Shown here in pieces: positions 8,398 to 16,610 of a stretch of 28,741 nucleotides of DNA (position 1 is the first letter of the stretch; each line of letters starts with the position of its first letter). Origin of the DNA: an uncultured Fusobacterium sp. (GTDB taxonomy: Bacteria > Fusobacteriota > Fusobacteriia > Fusobacteriales > Fusobacteriaceae); contig UQXM01000005.1 in NCBI GenBank assembly GCA_900545035.1, forward strand, positions 1-28,741, written 5' to 3'. The translations under genes and the position numbers were made by a program. A model generated the notes under the pieces. The model worked only from the letters and a program-made list of their open reading frames with translations. It was not told where the DNA came from and did not search any database.

Positions 8398-9468
8398 TCA
8401 ATTTGCCTGCTGATTATTAAACATTTCATAAACCTCTTCAGGTGTTTTCATATTTTTATATATTTCCAAAGCTGATTTTATTATCGGATAAGCAAGAACC
8501 GCTCCTGTTCCCTCTCCCAATCTCATATTCATATTAAGAAACGGCTCTGTTCCCAATTCTTTTAATATTATTTTCATTCCCGGCTCTTCACTCATATGTG
8601 TTATAAGGAGATAATCTTTTATGAGAGGATTTAATCTGCATGCGGCAAGTGCTGCCACACTCGAAATAAATCCGTCAACAAGAATAAGTTTTCTGCATTT
8701 TGCAGCTCCTATATAAAGCCCTGTGAGAAAAGCTATGTCAAGTCCGCCCACACTGGCAAGAATCTCAAGTACATCAAGCTGGAATGTATTGTATTTAACA
8801 CAGCTTTCAAATATTACTTTTCTTTTTTTCAGAAGCTTTTCGTCTGAAAGTCCTCCCCCTCTTCCTACAACATCTTCAATACTTGATCTTGTAAGAGAAT
8901 ATAAAACTGCCGAACTTGTTGTGGTATTTCCTATTCCCATTTCTCCGTTTGAAAAAATATCATAATCATTTTCTAATTCTTCCATCAAAAGAATTCCGTT
9001 TTCAATAGCTTCCACAGCCTGTTCCACTGTCATGGCAGGTGTTTTGTAAAAATTTTCGGTTCCATTCATTACTTTCATATTATAAAGATTTTTATATTTT
9101 CTGGGTATGGAATTTTTCATTCCTGTATCAACCACTTTTAAATCAATTCCCAAAGTTCTGCACATAATTCCTATTGCTGCAGTTTCATTGAGCATTGCTT
9201 CTGATACAATTCTTGTGTATTCTTCCGGGCATGAAGAAATCCCCTCTTCAATAACTCCGTTATCAGCTGCTGCAACAATATGACATCCTTTTGTTTTTAT
9301 ATCTTCAAAATAGTTTTCAAATATTCCCGCAAGCTTTATAACTATTTTTTCCAGCTGTCCGAGACTTCCCTCCGGTTTCATTTTGGAATTCCATGTTTTG
9401 ACAGCTCTGTTCATTGAATTTTTATTAAGCACTGTAATCTCTTTTAAACTTTCCTCCAGTCTTTTCAT
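8398..9468 (-). CDS. cobT: Nicotinate-nucleotide:dimethylbenzimidazole phosphoribosyltransferase
   Basis: A 356-residue CobT, which makes alpha-ribazole phosphate from a lower-ligand base and nicotinate mononucleotide for assembly of the cobalamin nucleotide loop. Visible family features are KPEGSLGQLE (31-40), SNGEMGIGNTTTSSAV (173-188, with E176) and GRGGGLSDEKLLKK. RLGEGTGAVLAYP near the end contains E319, matching the catalytic glutamate of the Salmonella enzyme (E317). Full length. Its ATG overlaps the cobC stop (ATGA), implying translational coupling. No bluB-like gene for making dimethylbenzimidazole is in the window, so the base could be salvaged or different. Confidence 0.96.
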   Translation of the reverse strand: MKRLEESLKEITVLNKNSMNRAVKTWNSKMKPEGSLGQLEKIVIKLAGIFENYFEDIKTKGCHIVAAADNGVIEEGISSCPEEYTRIVSEAMLNETAAIGIMCRTLGIDLKVVDTGMKNSIPRKYKNLYNMKVMNGTENFYKTPAMTVEQAVEAIENGILLMEELENDYDIFSNGEMGIGNTTTSSAVLYSLTRSSIEDVVGRGGGLSDEKLLKKRKVIFESCVKYNTFQLDVLEILASVGGLDIAFLTGLYIGAAKCRKLILVDGFISSVAALAACRLNPLIKDYLLITHMSEEPGMKIILKELGTEPFLNMNMRLGEGTGAVLAYPIIKSALEIYKNMKTPEEVYEMFNNQQAN

Positions 9469-10064
9469 CTTGCCGTACCTCCAAGATTAAATCCCGATAA
9501 AACAGGAAAATCTCCGTCAAAATCTATAACCGCAATTCCCCCGTTTTTTATTTTAAATTTCCAGTAACCGTCAAGCCCTCCCGAAATATACCAACTTAAA
9601 AGAGAACAGATAATCCCCCAGTGTGTTATCACAAGATTATTTTTACTTTTATCCAGACTTTCTGCAAATTCAACAGCTCTTTTCTGAAGCATAATCGGAT
9701 TTTCTCCGTTTACATAAGAATAATTTTTCCAATCCGCTTCACATTTTTTCATCTCTTCGGGAAATTTTTTCATTATTTCATCATATGTAAACCCTTCAAA
9801 AATTCCAAAATCCAATTCTCTTATAAGAGAAGATTTTTCTATTTCCAGATTTTTGTAATTTACAATTCCCGCAGTTTCAAAAGCTCTTTTCATTGTGCTT
9901 GAATATATTTTATCATAGTCAAGATTAAATTCCTTTAAAATTTCACAGGCTTTTTCCGCCTGTTTTCTTCCTGTGGCATTTATAGGAACATCTAAGCGTC
10001 CGTAATATATCCCGTCTTTGTTCATATCAGTCTGCCCGTGTCTTATTAAAATCAGTTTTCCCAT
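9465..10064 (-). CDS. cobC: Histidine phosphatase, probable alpha-ribazole phosphatase
   Basis: A 199-residue phosphoglycerate-mutase-like histidine phosphatase. The catalytic LIRHGQTDMNKDGIYYGR motif is at 5-22, with the phospho-accepting His9. A second conserved histidine occurs in LVITHWGIICSLL. The sequence alone shows only a histidine phosphatase; the call as alpha-ribazole-5'-phosphate phosphatase rests on its place between cobS and cobT, with an ATGA overlap into cobT. A strong AAGGAGG lies six bases before the ATG. It would remove the 5' phosphate in the last steps of cobalamin loop assembly. Confidence 0.88.
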   Translation of the reverse strand: MGKLILIRHGQTDMNKDGIYYGRLDVPINATGRKQAEKACEILKEFNLDYDKIYSSTMKRAFETAGIVNYKNLEIEKSSLIRELDFGIFEGFTYDEIMKKFPEEMKKCEADWKNYSYVNGENPIMLQKRAVEFAESLDKSKNNLVITHWGIICSLLSWYISGGLDGYWKFKIKNGGIAVIDFDGDFPVLSGFNLGGTAR

Positions 10065-10087
10065 ATATCCTCCTTATTTACAGCAGT

Positions 10088-10918
10088 CTACATTGAAAAC
10101 TGTTTTCCTATTTCCACAGCAAGAGAGATATAAAATCCGAATAAAATCATAACTTCAGAAAGTTCCAAAATTGCTCCCAAAGTATCTCCTGTTATTCCCC
10201 CTATTTTTCTCTCCATAAGTTTTGCAAAATATAATCCCAGAGCCATAACTATTACTGTGATATTTAATATATGAAGAGGATTTAATACTTTTAAAATTCC
10301 TGCTCCCATTACTGTCGAAAATATCAACCCTATTGCACAAGCTGTAAGAAGTCCTGTTTTATCTGTATTATCCACAAACTCTTTTGCACTTCCCGAACTT
10401 CTTGCATAAGGAGAAACTGTGCAGTTAAGTACAGGATTTATTCTGGCAAGAACAGGTGAAACAAGAAGCACTGCTCCGACAGAATTTTTTACTCCTATTA
10501 TATTTCCTATAACTCCTAAATTCATATCATTTATTCCGGCTATTAAAAATATTTTTAATGCAAAATAAAGAACAAGAGCTATTCCTCCGTTTGTTCCCAA
10601 TCTTGAATCTTTCATTATCTCAAGCATTTTCTGCTTGCTTCTGTAACTGAAAATTCCGTCAAAAGTATCAGCCAATCCGTCAAGATGAAGAGCCCCTGTA
10701 AGAATAACTTCAACAGTAACAACTATTGCTGCCAAAAGATATGAGGACATTATAAATTTCGCCCCGATAAAATATGTCAGATACAGTATCGCCCCTATTA
10801 CAATTCCAACAACAGGAAAAAATTTCATGCTTTTTCCCAGTTCTTTTGAATCAAATTCCGGATTTAAAGGAATAGGCAGTCTTGTCATAAATTTAAAAAG
10901 TAAAATTAAGCCTTTCAT
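10088..10918 (-). CDS. cobS: Adenosylcobinamide-GDP ribazoletransferase (cobalamin synthase)
   Basis: A 276-residue integral membrane enzyme that joins adenosylcobinamide-GDP to alpha-ribazole (phosphate). The signature ALHLDGLADTFDGIF (76-90), with its acidic metal-binding residues, is diagnostic of CobS. About six to seven hydrophobic segments are spread through the protein, for example FFPVVGIVIGAILYLTYFIG and YLLAAIVVTVEVILTGAL. The open frame could begin at a TTG at 10936, but that codon is part of the GGAGG ribosome site; ATG at 10918 is taken as the start. It follows cobU by about 21 bases and is clearly in the same operon. Confidence 0.94.
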   Translation of the reverse strand: MKGLILLFKFMTRLPIPLNPEFDSKELGKSMKFFPVVGIVIGAILYLTYFIGAKFIMSSYLLAAIVVTVEVILTGALHLDGLADTFDGIFSYRSKQKMLEIMKDSRLGTNGGIALVLYFALKIFLIAGINDMNLGVIGNIIGVKNSVGAVLLVSPVLARINPVLNCTVSPYARSSGSAKEFVDNTDKTGLLTACAIGLIFSTVMGAGILKVLNPLHILNITVIVMALGLYFAKLMERKIGGITGDTLGAILELSEVMILFGFYISLAVEIGKQFSM

Positions 10919-10939
10919 TTTTATATAAACCTCCAAAAA

Positions 10940-11500
10940 TTATTTTAATTTCATATTAAGACCAGACACAACAAGATATGCTTCATCTGAAGCCTGTGCC
11001 ATAATCTGATTTATTTTTCCGCCGATATCTCTGAAATGTCTGCCAAGAGGTGTGGACGGTACAAGTCCAAGTCCAACTTCGTTTGACACAGCCACCATAT
11101 CAATCTCGTTCTCTTTTACAAAATCAATAACTGACTGTATTTCCTCGGTAATTTTTTCTCTCACCGCATCAACTTCTTTCATTGTGATATTATCCCAATC
11201 ATATTTTTCTTCCATAATCATAAGATTTGTTACCATATTTGTAATACAGTCAAGAAGTATAACCTCATATCCCTCAATATGATTTTTTAAAACTTTTGCA
11301 ATATTTTTATAATTTTCTATTGTTTTCCAATCTCTCCCTCTCTGCTTTTTATGTTTTTCAATTCTGTCTTTCATTTCATCATCAAAAGGAATTCCAGTGG
11401 CAAGATATATTTTGCTGCTGTATCTTTCCTGTATAAGTTTTTCTGCAAAAGAGCTTTTTCCGCTTCTCGCTCCTCCTGTTACATAAATTATTTTACCCAA
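10940..11500 (-). CDS. cobU: Adenosylcobinamide kinase / guanylyltransferase
   Basis: A 186-residue bifunctional CobU that phosphorylates adenosylcobinamide and transfers GMP to it. P-loop GGARSGKS is at 9-16. H50 in the EKHKKQRGRDW segment lines up with the histidine guanylylated in the Salmonella enzyme (H46). DCITNMVTNLM and NEVGLGLVPSTPLGRHFRD are family hallmarks. The start appears to be TTG: AAGGAGG (11508-11514) lies seven bases upstream and no ATG is available before the P-loop strand. It is the first gene of the cob-radC-ricT-trmN6 run, behind an extended -10 promoter. Confidence 0.95.
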   Translation of the reverse strand: MGKIIYVTGGARSGKSSFAEKLIQERYSSKIYLATGIPFDDEMKDRIEKHKKQRGRDWKTIENYKNIAKVLKNHIEGYEVILLDCITNMVTNLMIMEEKYDWDNITMKEVDAVREKITEEIQSVIDFVKENEIDMVAVSNEVGLGLVPSTPLGRHFRDIGGKINQIMAQASDEAYLVVSGLNMKLK

Positions 11501-11538
11501 AGTAATGCCTCCTTCCAGTATAATATTCCCTAAAAATA

Positions 11539-11547
11539 ATTATATCA
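11539..11547 (-). promoter_or_regulatory. Extended -10 promoter for the cobU operon
   Basis: TGATATAAT on the minus strand, with no good -35 box at 16-18 bases. The leader would be only about 30 bases, too short for a cobalamin riboswitch, and none is seen in the 175-base gap before HU. Confidence 0.6.
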
Positions 11548-11608
11548 TATTCTTTCCCAAAATTCCCTAAATAAATTATTCAAATCAGAAAATATTCAGA
11601 CAAAACAA

Positions 11609-11655
11609 AAAGAGATGAATAGAAAAATGTCAAATTTTTTCCCATTCATCTCTTT
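11609..11655 (-). terminator. Terminator after the HU gene
   Basis: Perfect 12-bp arms (11609-11620 and 11644-11655, AAAGAGATGAAT/ATTCATCTCTTT) around a 23-base loop, 20 bases past the HU stop. On the minus strand it is followed by TTTTGTTTTG. The long loop and AT-rich stem are slightly unusual, but position and U-tract support it. Confidence 0.75.
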
Positions 11656-11675
11656 GATTTTTCAGAAAACTTTAA

Positions 11676-11975
11676 TTATTTTCTTCCTCTTTTAGCCGGT
11701 TTGTTGATTCTGTCTTCTAAATCTTTACCAACTTTAAATTTGATATATTTTTTAGGAGTAATTTTGATAGATTCTCCAGTTCTTGGATTTCTTCCTTCTT
11801 TTCTCTTAGTTTCTCTTCTTTCAAAAGTTCCTAATCCTCTGAAAATTAAAACCTCATCTTGTGTAAGAGCCTCTTTCATTGTCTCAATGAAAAGTTCTAC
11901 TTGTCTTTTAGCTTCTTCTTTGCTTCTTAAGTTTGCTTTAACCATGAATAATTCTGCAAATTCTCTTTTTTTCAT
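11676..11975 (-). CDS. HU-family DNA-binding protein
   Basis: A 99-residue histone-like protein of the HU/IHF family, which bends and compacts DNA as a dimer. The beta-arm region carries the family signature: GLGTFERRETKRKEGRNPRT (about 47-66), followed by GESIKITPKKYIKFKVGK. The C-terminus is basic (KPAKRGRK). The frame continues upstream to 12047, but ATG at 11975 gives the standard HU length and has AAGGAG about 12 bases upstream. It stands alone with a strong promoter and terminator, as expected for an abundant protein. HU and IHF subunits cannot be told apart with certainty here; HU is more likely outside Proteobacteria. Confidence 0.93.
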   Translation of the reverse strand: MKKREFAELFMVKANLRSKEEAKRQVELFIETMKEALTQDEVLIFRGLGTFERRETKRKEGRNPRTGESIKITPKKYIKFKVGKDLEDRINKPAKRGRK

Positions 11976-12154
11976 AAAATTCTCAATCTCCTTTTTATTT
12001 TTTATTAAGCAGTACCTCTCAAGATATTTCTGCTTTAACATTAACACTGCTTTTCTGAATAAATCAGTCGCAAGAAAATGTGTACTATTACTTATACCAT
12101 ATTCTTACATAAAAATTCCACAACAAAATAATTTTTTTATTGTATCTCTTCCTT

Positions 12155-12183
12155 ATTTTAAGATACTTTTCATTTTTTGTCAA
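12155..12183 (-). promoter_or_regulatory. Strong promoter for the HU gene; rest of the 309-base gap 11976-12284
   Basis: On the minus strand a perfect -35 TTGACA (12178-12183), a 17-base spacer and TAAAAT (12155-12160). A second, weaker possible -10 (TATAAG at 12091-12096, preceded by TGG) lies closer to the gene. The leader from the main promoter is about 175 bases. Nothing else in this very AT-rich gap could be assigned, and no clear terminator for ruvC was found in it. Confidence 0.8.
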
Positions 12184-12284
12184 TATTTACAATAAGTTAA
12201 GCTAAAAAAATATTTTTATCATTTTTCAGTTTATAATTATAAGACTGCTAATTAAAGGTTTTAGTCTAAAAATAAAAAAATTTT

Positions 12285-12857
12285 TTATCCTTTTAGGAGA
12301 AGCTCTTTAAATTCTGCTGCTGTTAATCTGCTTTTTGTAAGCGTTTTGGCAGAAATTTTTGAAACATCTCCCATACTGTACTGTAAGTTTGTCAGAGAAT
12401 TTATATGAGTAACGGCAATGGCAATTGCATCTGCCGCATCATCAGGTTTTGGTATCTCTTCCATTTTCAGCAGAGTTTTTACCATAAGCTGCACTTGTTT
12501 TTTATCAGCCTTTCCGTATCCTGTTATTCCTATTTTTACCTGAAGAGGAGTATACCCCTGTATTTTTAAACCGTTTCTTTTTCCTGCAAGAAGAATTACT
12601 CCTCTGGCTTCTCCCACAGAAATTACTGTTTTATTATTTTTAAAATAAAAAAGTTCTTCTATCGCCATATGCTCCGGAGAATATTTTTTTATTATCTCTT
12701 CCACACCGTTAAAAATTTCAAGAAGTCTTTCTTCCATTGTAAGCTCTTTTGCTGTATATATACATCCATATTCCAGCAGTTTCATTTTTTTATTTTCATA
12801 TTCTATTACGGAAAATCCCACAATGGCTGTTCCCGGGTCAATTCCCAAAATTCTCAT
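12285..12857 (-). CDS. ruvC: Crossover junction endodeoxyribonuclease RuvC
   Basis: A 190-residue Holliday-junction resolvase. The four acidic active-site residues are visible: D7 in ILGIDPGTA, E67 in MAIEELFYFKN, and D140 and D143 in KPDDAADAIAIAVTH. These match the E. coli positions D7, E66, D138 and D141. The frame extends to 12884, but the ATG at 12857 has AGGAG six bases before it and gives the standard start MRILGIDPG. It is divergent from uvrA, with the two promoters in a 151-base gap; ruvA follows uvrA on the other strand. Confidence 0.96.
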   Translation of the reverse strand: MRILGIDPGTAIVGFSVIEYENKKMKLLEYGCIYTAKELTMEERLLEIFNGVEEIIKKYSPEHMAIEELFYFKNNKTVISVGEARGVILLAGKRNGLKIQGYTPLQVKIGITGYGKADKKQVQLMVKTLLKMEEIPKPDDAADAIAIAVTHINSLTNLQYSMGDVSKISAKTLTKSRLTAAEFKELLLKG

Positions 12858-12885
12858 TTTTATCTCCTGTCTTTCATTTTTCAAT

Positions 12886-12914
12886 ATTATAGCTTAATAA
12901 AAATTAAAAATCAA
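12886..12914 (-). promoter_or_regulatory. Promoter for ruvC
   Basis: TTGATT (12909-12914), a 17-base spacer and TATAAT (12886-12891) on the minus strand, about 30 bases before the ruvC start. Confidence 0.75.
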
Positions 12915-12962
12915 TAATTTCAGATAAAGTTATCTGTTTTTATAGATAAAAAAATTGGAATA

Positions 12963-12971
12963 TGTTACAAT
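12963..12971 (+). promoter_or_regulatory. Probable extended -10 promoter for uvrA-ruvA
   Basis: TGTTACAAT on the plus strand, about 37 bases before the uvrA ATG; the -35 region is poor. AAAGGTGAT precedes the ATG as the ribosome site. Assigned mainly because it is the only good -10 in the gap. Confidence 0.5.
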
Positions 12972-13008
12972 TTTAATAGAAAATAAAAAATACAAAAGGT
13001 GATTGTAT

Positions 13009-15871
13009 ATGCTGGATAAAATAATTATAAAAGGTGCAAGAGAACATAATCTTAAAAATATAGATGTGGAAATTCCAAAAAATAAATTTGTTGTTATAAC
13101 AGGAGTGAGCGGAAGCGGAAAATCTTCTCTTGCTTTTGATACAATTTATTCTGAGGGACAAAGAAGATATGTGGAAAGTCTTTCTGCTTATGCAAGACAG
13201 TTTATAGGGCAGATGAAAAAACCTGAAGTGGATTCTATCGAGGGGCTTTCTCCCGCCATATCTATCGAACAGAAAACCACAAACAAAAATCCCCGTTCAA
13301 CAGTGGGAACAGTTACAGAGATCTACGATTATATGAGACTGCTTTTTGCTCATATCGGTACTGCACACTGTCCAATCTGCGGAACAGAGGTAGACAAAAA
13401 AAGTATCGAAGAAATTATTGATAATATAATGGAAAAATTTCACGATAAAGATAAAATGATTATTCTTGCTCCCCTTGTGAGAGAAAAAAAAGGTACTCAT
13501 AAAAATCTGTTTCTGAATTTGTTAAAAAAAGGATTTGTCAGAGCCAGAGTAAACGGAGAAATTCTGTATCTTGAAGACGAAATCGAATTGGATAAAAACA
13601 AAAAACACAACATTGAAGTCGTTGTGGACAGATTGATTTTGAAAAAAGAGGACAACGATTTTATTTCAAGACTTACGCAGTCTGTGGAAGCAGGAACAGA
13701 ACTTTCGGGAGGAAAAATTATTATAAACATAAACGGAGAGGATTACACATACAGTGAAAATTATGCCTGTCCGTATCACGAAGATGTAAGCATTCCCGAA
13801 CTTACTCCAAGACTTTTTTCTTTTACACTAATTTTCTTAAAATGATGAACTGCCTCGAAGGCTGCTACATTACGGAGCCTGTCCCGAATGTAAAGGTATA
13901 GGGCAAAAACTTGAAGTTGATGAAAATAAACTGATAATTGATAAAACTCTTTCAATCGAAGACGGAGGACTTTATGTTCCGGGAGCTTCTACTAGAAAAG
14001 GGTGGACATGGGAAATGTTTCTTTCAATGTGCCGTGATTTTAATATAGATTACACTATTCCTGTGGAAGATATTCCAAAAGAACAGCTCGATATTATTTT
14101 TCACGGAACAGATAAAAAATTCAGATTTGACTTTGAGTCTTCCGAATTTTCTTTCCACGGAATGAGAGAATTTAAAGGAATAGTAAAAAATCTGGAAAAA
14201 AGATATTACGAAACTTTTTCCGATACAGCCAAAGAGGAACTGGAAAACAGATTTATGATTGAAAAAGAATGTAAAGTATGCCACGGAAAAAGACTGAAAG
14301 ATGAAGTTCTTGCCGTTACAATAAACGGAAAAAATATTATCGATATCTGCCTTATGAGTATAACAGATGCTCTTAAATTTTTTAATGACCTTACTCTTAC
14401 ACCAAAGCAGGAACATATTGCCAAAGAAATTTTGAAAGAAATTAGAGAAAGACTTACCTTTATGATAAATGTCGGGCTTGATTATCTTTCTCTCTTCCGT
14501 TCAACAAAAACTCTTTCAGGAGGAGAATCTCAAAGAATAAGACTTGCCACACAAATCGGTTCGGGACTTACAGGAGTTCTTTATGTTTTGGACGAGCCAA
14601 GTATAGGGCTTCATCAGCGGGACAACGACAAACTTCTTGCCACTCTGAACAGATTGAGAGATTTGGGAAATACACTGATTGTGGTGGAACATGATGAAGA
14701 TACAATGAATCAGGCAGATTATATTTTTGATTTAGGACCGGGAGCGGGAGAGTTTGGAGGAGAACTTGTAGCTTTCGGAACTCCTGCACAAGTAAAAAAA
14801 GTTAAAAATTCTCTTACCGGAAAATATCTGAAAGGTGCTCTTAAAATAGATGTTCCCGAAAAGAGAAGAACTTCCGATAAATTTATTGAACTTTTCGGAG
14901 CAAAAGGAAATAACCTTAAAAATATTGATGTAAAAATTCCTCTTGGAGTTCTTACTGTTATAACAGGAGTGAGCGGCAGCGGAAAATCCACTCTTATCAA
15001 TCAAACTTTATTCCCTGTTCTTTTTAATGAACTTAATAAGGGAAAACTTTATCCTTTGGAATATAAAAAAATATCAGGGTTGGAAAATCTTGAAAAAGTA
15101 ATTGATATTGACCAGTCGCCAATAGGAAGAACTCCCCGTTCAAATCCTGCCACATATACAAAAATTTTTGATGATATAAGAGATATTTTTGCTCAGACAA
15201 AAGATGCAAAAATAAAAGGATTTTCAAAGGGAAGATTTTCTTTCAATGTCAAAGGCGGAAGATGTGAAGCTTGTCAGGGAGCAGGAATTATAAAAATAGA
15301 AATGAATTTCCTACCTGATGTATATGTAGAATGTGATGTGTGTAGAGGAAAAAGATACAACAAAGAAACTCTGGAGGTTTTCTACAAAGGAAAAACTATT
15401 TCCGATGTACTGAATATGAGTATTGACGAAGCATATGATTTTTTCTCATCTGTTCCGTTTCTTGAGAAAAAAATAAAAGTACTAAAAGATGTAGGTCTTG
15501 GATATATAAAACTGGGACAGCCGGCAACAACTCTTTCAGGAGGAGAAGCACAAAGAATAAAACTGGCTGCCGAACTTTCAAAATCTTCGAGAGGAAAAAC
15601 TATATATATTCTTGATGAACCTACAACAGGACTTCATTTTGAAGATGTCAAAAAGCTTCTGGAAGTTCTCAACAGGCTGGTAGAAAAAGGAAACAGTGTT
15701 GTTATCATCGAACATAATCTTGATGTTATAAAAACAGCAGACTATATAATAGATATCGGCCCTGAAGGGGGCGATAAAGGAGGAACTGTTGTCGCAGCAG
15801 GAACTCCTGAAGAAATTGCAAAAATAAAGAAAAGTTATACTGGAAAATATCTGAAAAAATACTTAAAATAA
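13009..15871 (+). pseudogene. uvrA: Excinuclease ABC subunit A (UvrA), reading frame interrupted
   Basis: UvrA finds DNA damage and loads UvrB. The first 272 codons (13009-13824) are normal: ATPase P-loop GVSGSGKSS (32-40) and the first ligands of zinc finger 1 (ACPYHEDVS). Then, inside the conserved FSF-NSP-YGAC stretch, 46 bases stand where nine are expected. The frame reads six foreign codons and stops at a double TGA (13843-13848). The +1 frame, open from 13841, resumes at YGACPECKGIG (13871) and continues intact to 15871. It includes TLSGGESQRIRLA, the second P-loop GVSGSGKST, zinc finger 2 (CEAC and CDVC) and TLSGGEAQRIKLA. Without the extra 37 bases the protein would be about 941 residues, the normal length. 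ATG at 13009 was chosen over an in-frame TTG at 13003. It is a recent mutation, an assembly error or a recoding case; no other decay is visible. Confidence 0.85.
13831..13867 (+). other. 37-nt extra segment in uvrA with two small hairpins
   Basis: The excess over the expected uvrA frame is exactly 37 bases. Placed between the CTA codon at 13828-13830 and a second CTA at 13865-13867, its content is ATTTT-CTT-AAAAT (13831-13843), eight bases that include the stop codons, GCCT-CGA-AGGC (13852-13862), then TG and CTA. The exact insertion point is ambiguous within about ten bases. Confidence 0.6.
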
Positions 15872-15883
15872 AAAGGAGAATTT

Positions 15884-16486
15884 ATGTTTGAATATTTAAA
15901 AGGGGAAATTGCATATAAAAAACCTGAATATCTTGCTCTTGATGTAAACGGAGTCGGATATAAAATATATATTTCCCTTAAAACTTACGACACTGTGGAA
16001 ACAGGAACAATAAACAAATTTTTTATATACAATCATATAAAAGAAGAGGAATTCAAACTTGTAGGTTTTCTGGAAGAAAAGGAACGAAATCTTTTTGAAA
16101 TGCTTCTTTCTGTAAAAGGAATAGGAGTTTCCCTTGCTCTTGCAATAATGTCAACATTTGATATGGACACTTTCAGAGGACTTGTGCTTCAAGAAAATTA
16201 TATTGCTCTGAAAAAAGTTCCGAAACTGGGAGAAAAAAAAGCACAGCAGATTATTCTTGACCTGAAAGACAAAATGAAAAAATTGGATATTGTTTCCATT
16301 GAAAAAGTTTTTACAGCCGGTTCTTACTCAAATGTGGAAGATGAACTTATCATGGCTCTTGAAGGACTTGGATACAATAAAAAAGATATAGACAAACTGA
16401 TTGACAAAGATGAAATCAAAAAATACAAAAATATTCAGGAAGCTATCAAAGGAACTCTTAAAAAAATACAAAATTCTAAAATTTAA
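15884..16486 (+). CDS. ruvA: Holliday junction branch migration protein RuvA
   Basis: A 200-residue RuvA, which binds four-way junctions as a tetramer and positions the RuvB motors. The N-terminal OB fold opens MFEYLKGEIAYKKPEYLALD. The two helix-hairpin-helix motifs are LLSVKGIGVSLALAIM (about 78-93) and LKKVPKLGEKKAQQIILDLK (about 108-127). A flexible linker leads to the RuvB-binding domain III (EDELIMALEGLGYNKKDIDK, about 152-171). It starts 12 bases after uvrA with AAAAGGAG upstream, so it shares the uvrA transcript. ruvB is not adjacent in this window. Confidence 0.96.
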   Translation: MFEYLKGEIAYKKPEYLALDVNGVGYKIYISLKTYDTVETGTINKFFIYNHIKEEEFKLVGFLEEKERNLFEMLLSVKGIGVSLALAIMSTFDMDTFRGLVLQENYIALKKVPKLGEKKAQQIILDLKDKMKKLDIVSIEKVFTAGSYSNVEDELIMALEGLGYNKKDIDKLIDKDEIKKYKNIQEAIKGTLKKIQNSKI

Positions 16487-16504
16487 AAAAATATTTTTTT
16501 AAAC

Positions 16505-16525
16505 TGACTATTAAGTCAATTTTTT
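16505..16525 (+). terminator. Possible terminator after uvrA-ruvA
   Basis: A short hairpin TGACT-ATTA-AGTCA (16505-16518) followed by a T tract (16520-16525), 18 bases after the ruvA stop. The stem is only 5 bp, so this is tentative. Confidence 0.45.
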
Positions 16526-16545
16526 CGTCTTAAAAAAAAGGATTT

Positions 16546-16574
16546 TTAACATCAATGGAGAATAATAATATAAC
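16546..16574 (+). promoter_or_regulatory. Promoter for the PIN-PhoH gene
   Basis: TTAACA (16546-16551; five of six consensus bases), 17-base spacer, TATAAC (16569-16574). It lies 37 bases before the ATG, beyond the ruvA terminator candidate. Confidence 0.7.
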
Positions 16575-16610
16575 AGGAAAGTCGAACTATATACAAACGA
16601 GGTGGCATAT

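Noticed and set aside
11501..11608. Cobalamin riboswitch before cobU
   Set aside because: The -10 box leaves a leader of about 30 bases, and no conserved B12-box-like sequence is visible in the gap.
12243..12284. Terminator for ruvC
   Set aside because: AAAAGG and CCTTTT blocks can pair, but the sequence between is long and nearly pure A/T; no convincing hairpin with U-tract could be defined.
13843..13848. TGA-TGA in uvrA read as selenocysteine or simple stop readthrough
   Set aside because: The codons before and after the TGA in that frame (T-L-I-F-L-K, then an unrelated frame) are not UvrA-like, and UvrA has no selenocysteine there. Readthrough in the same frame would not reach the downstream UvrA frame.
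13798..13866. Possible 49-nt tandem duplication in uvrA (GAACTTACTCCAAGACTTTT at 13798 versus 13847)
   Set aside because: The two 20-base stretches agree at 14 positions, but the similarity ends there and the offset (49) does not equal the 37-nt excess. Probably chance, though worth knowing when the insertion is examined.
14015..15871. Second uvrA part as an independent UvrA-like gene starting at ATG 14015
   Set aside because: Homology extends upstream of that ATG to at least 13871 (YGACPEC), and no promoter or good ribosome site is evident before it. It is the remainder of the same gene.
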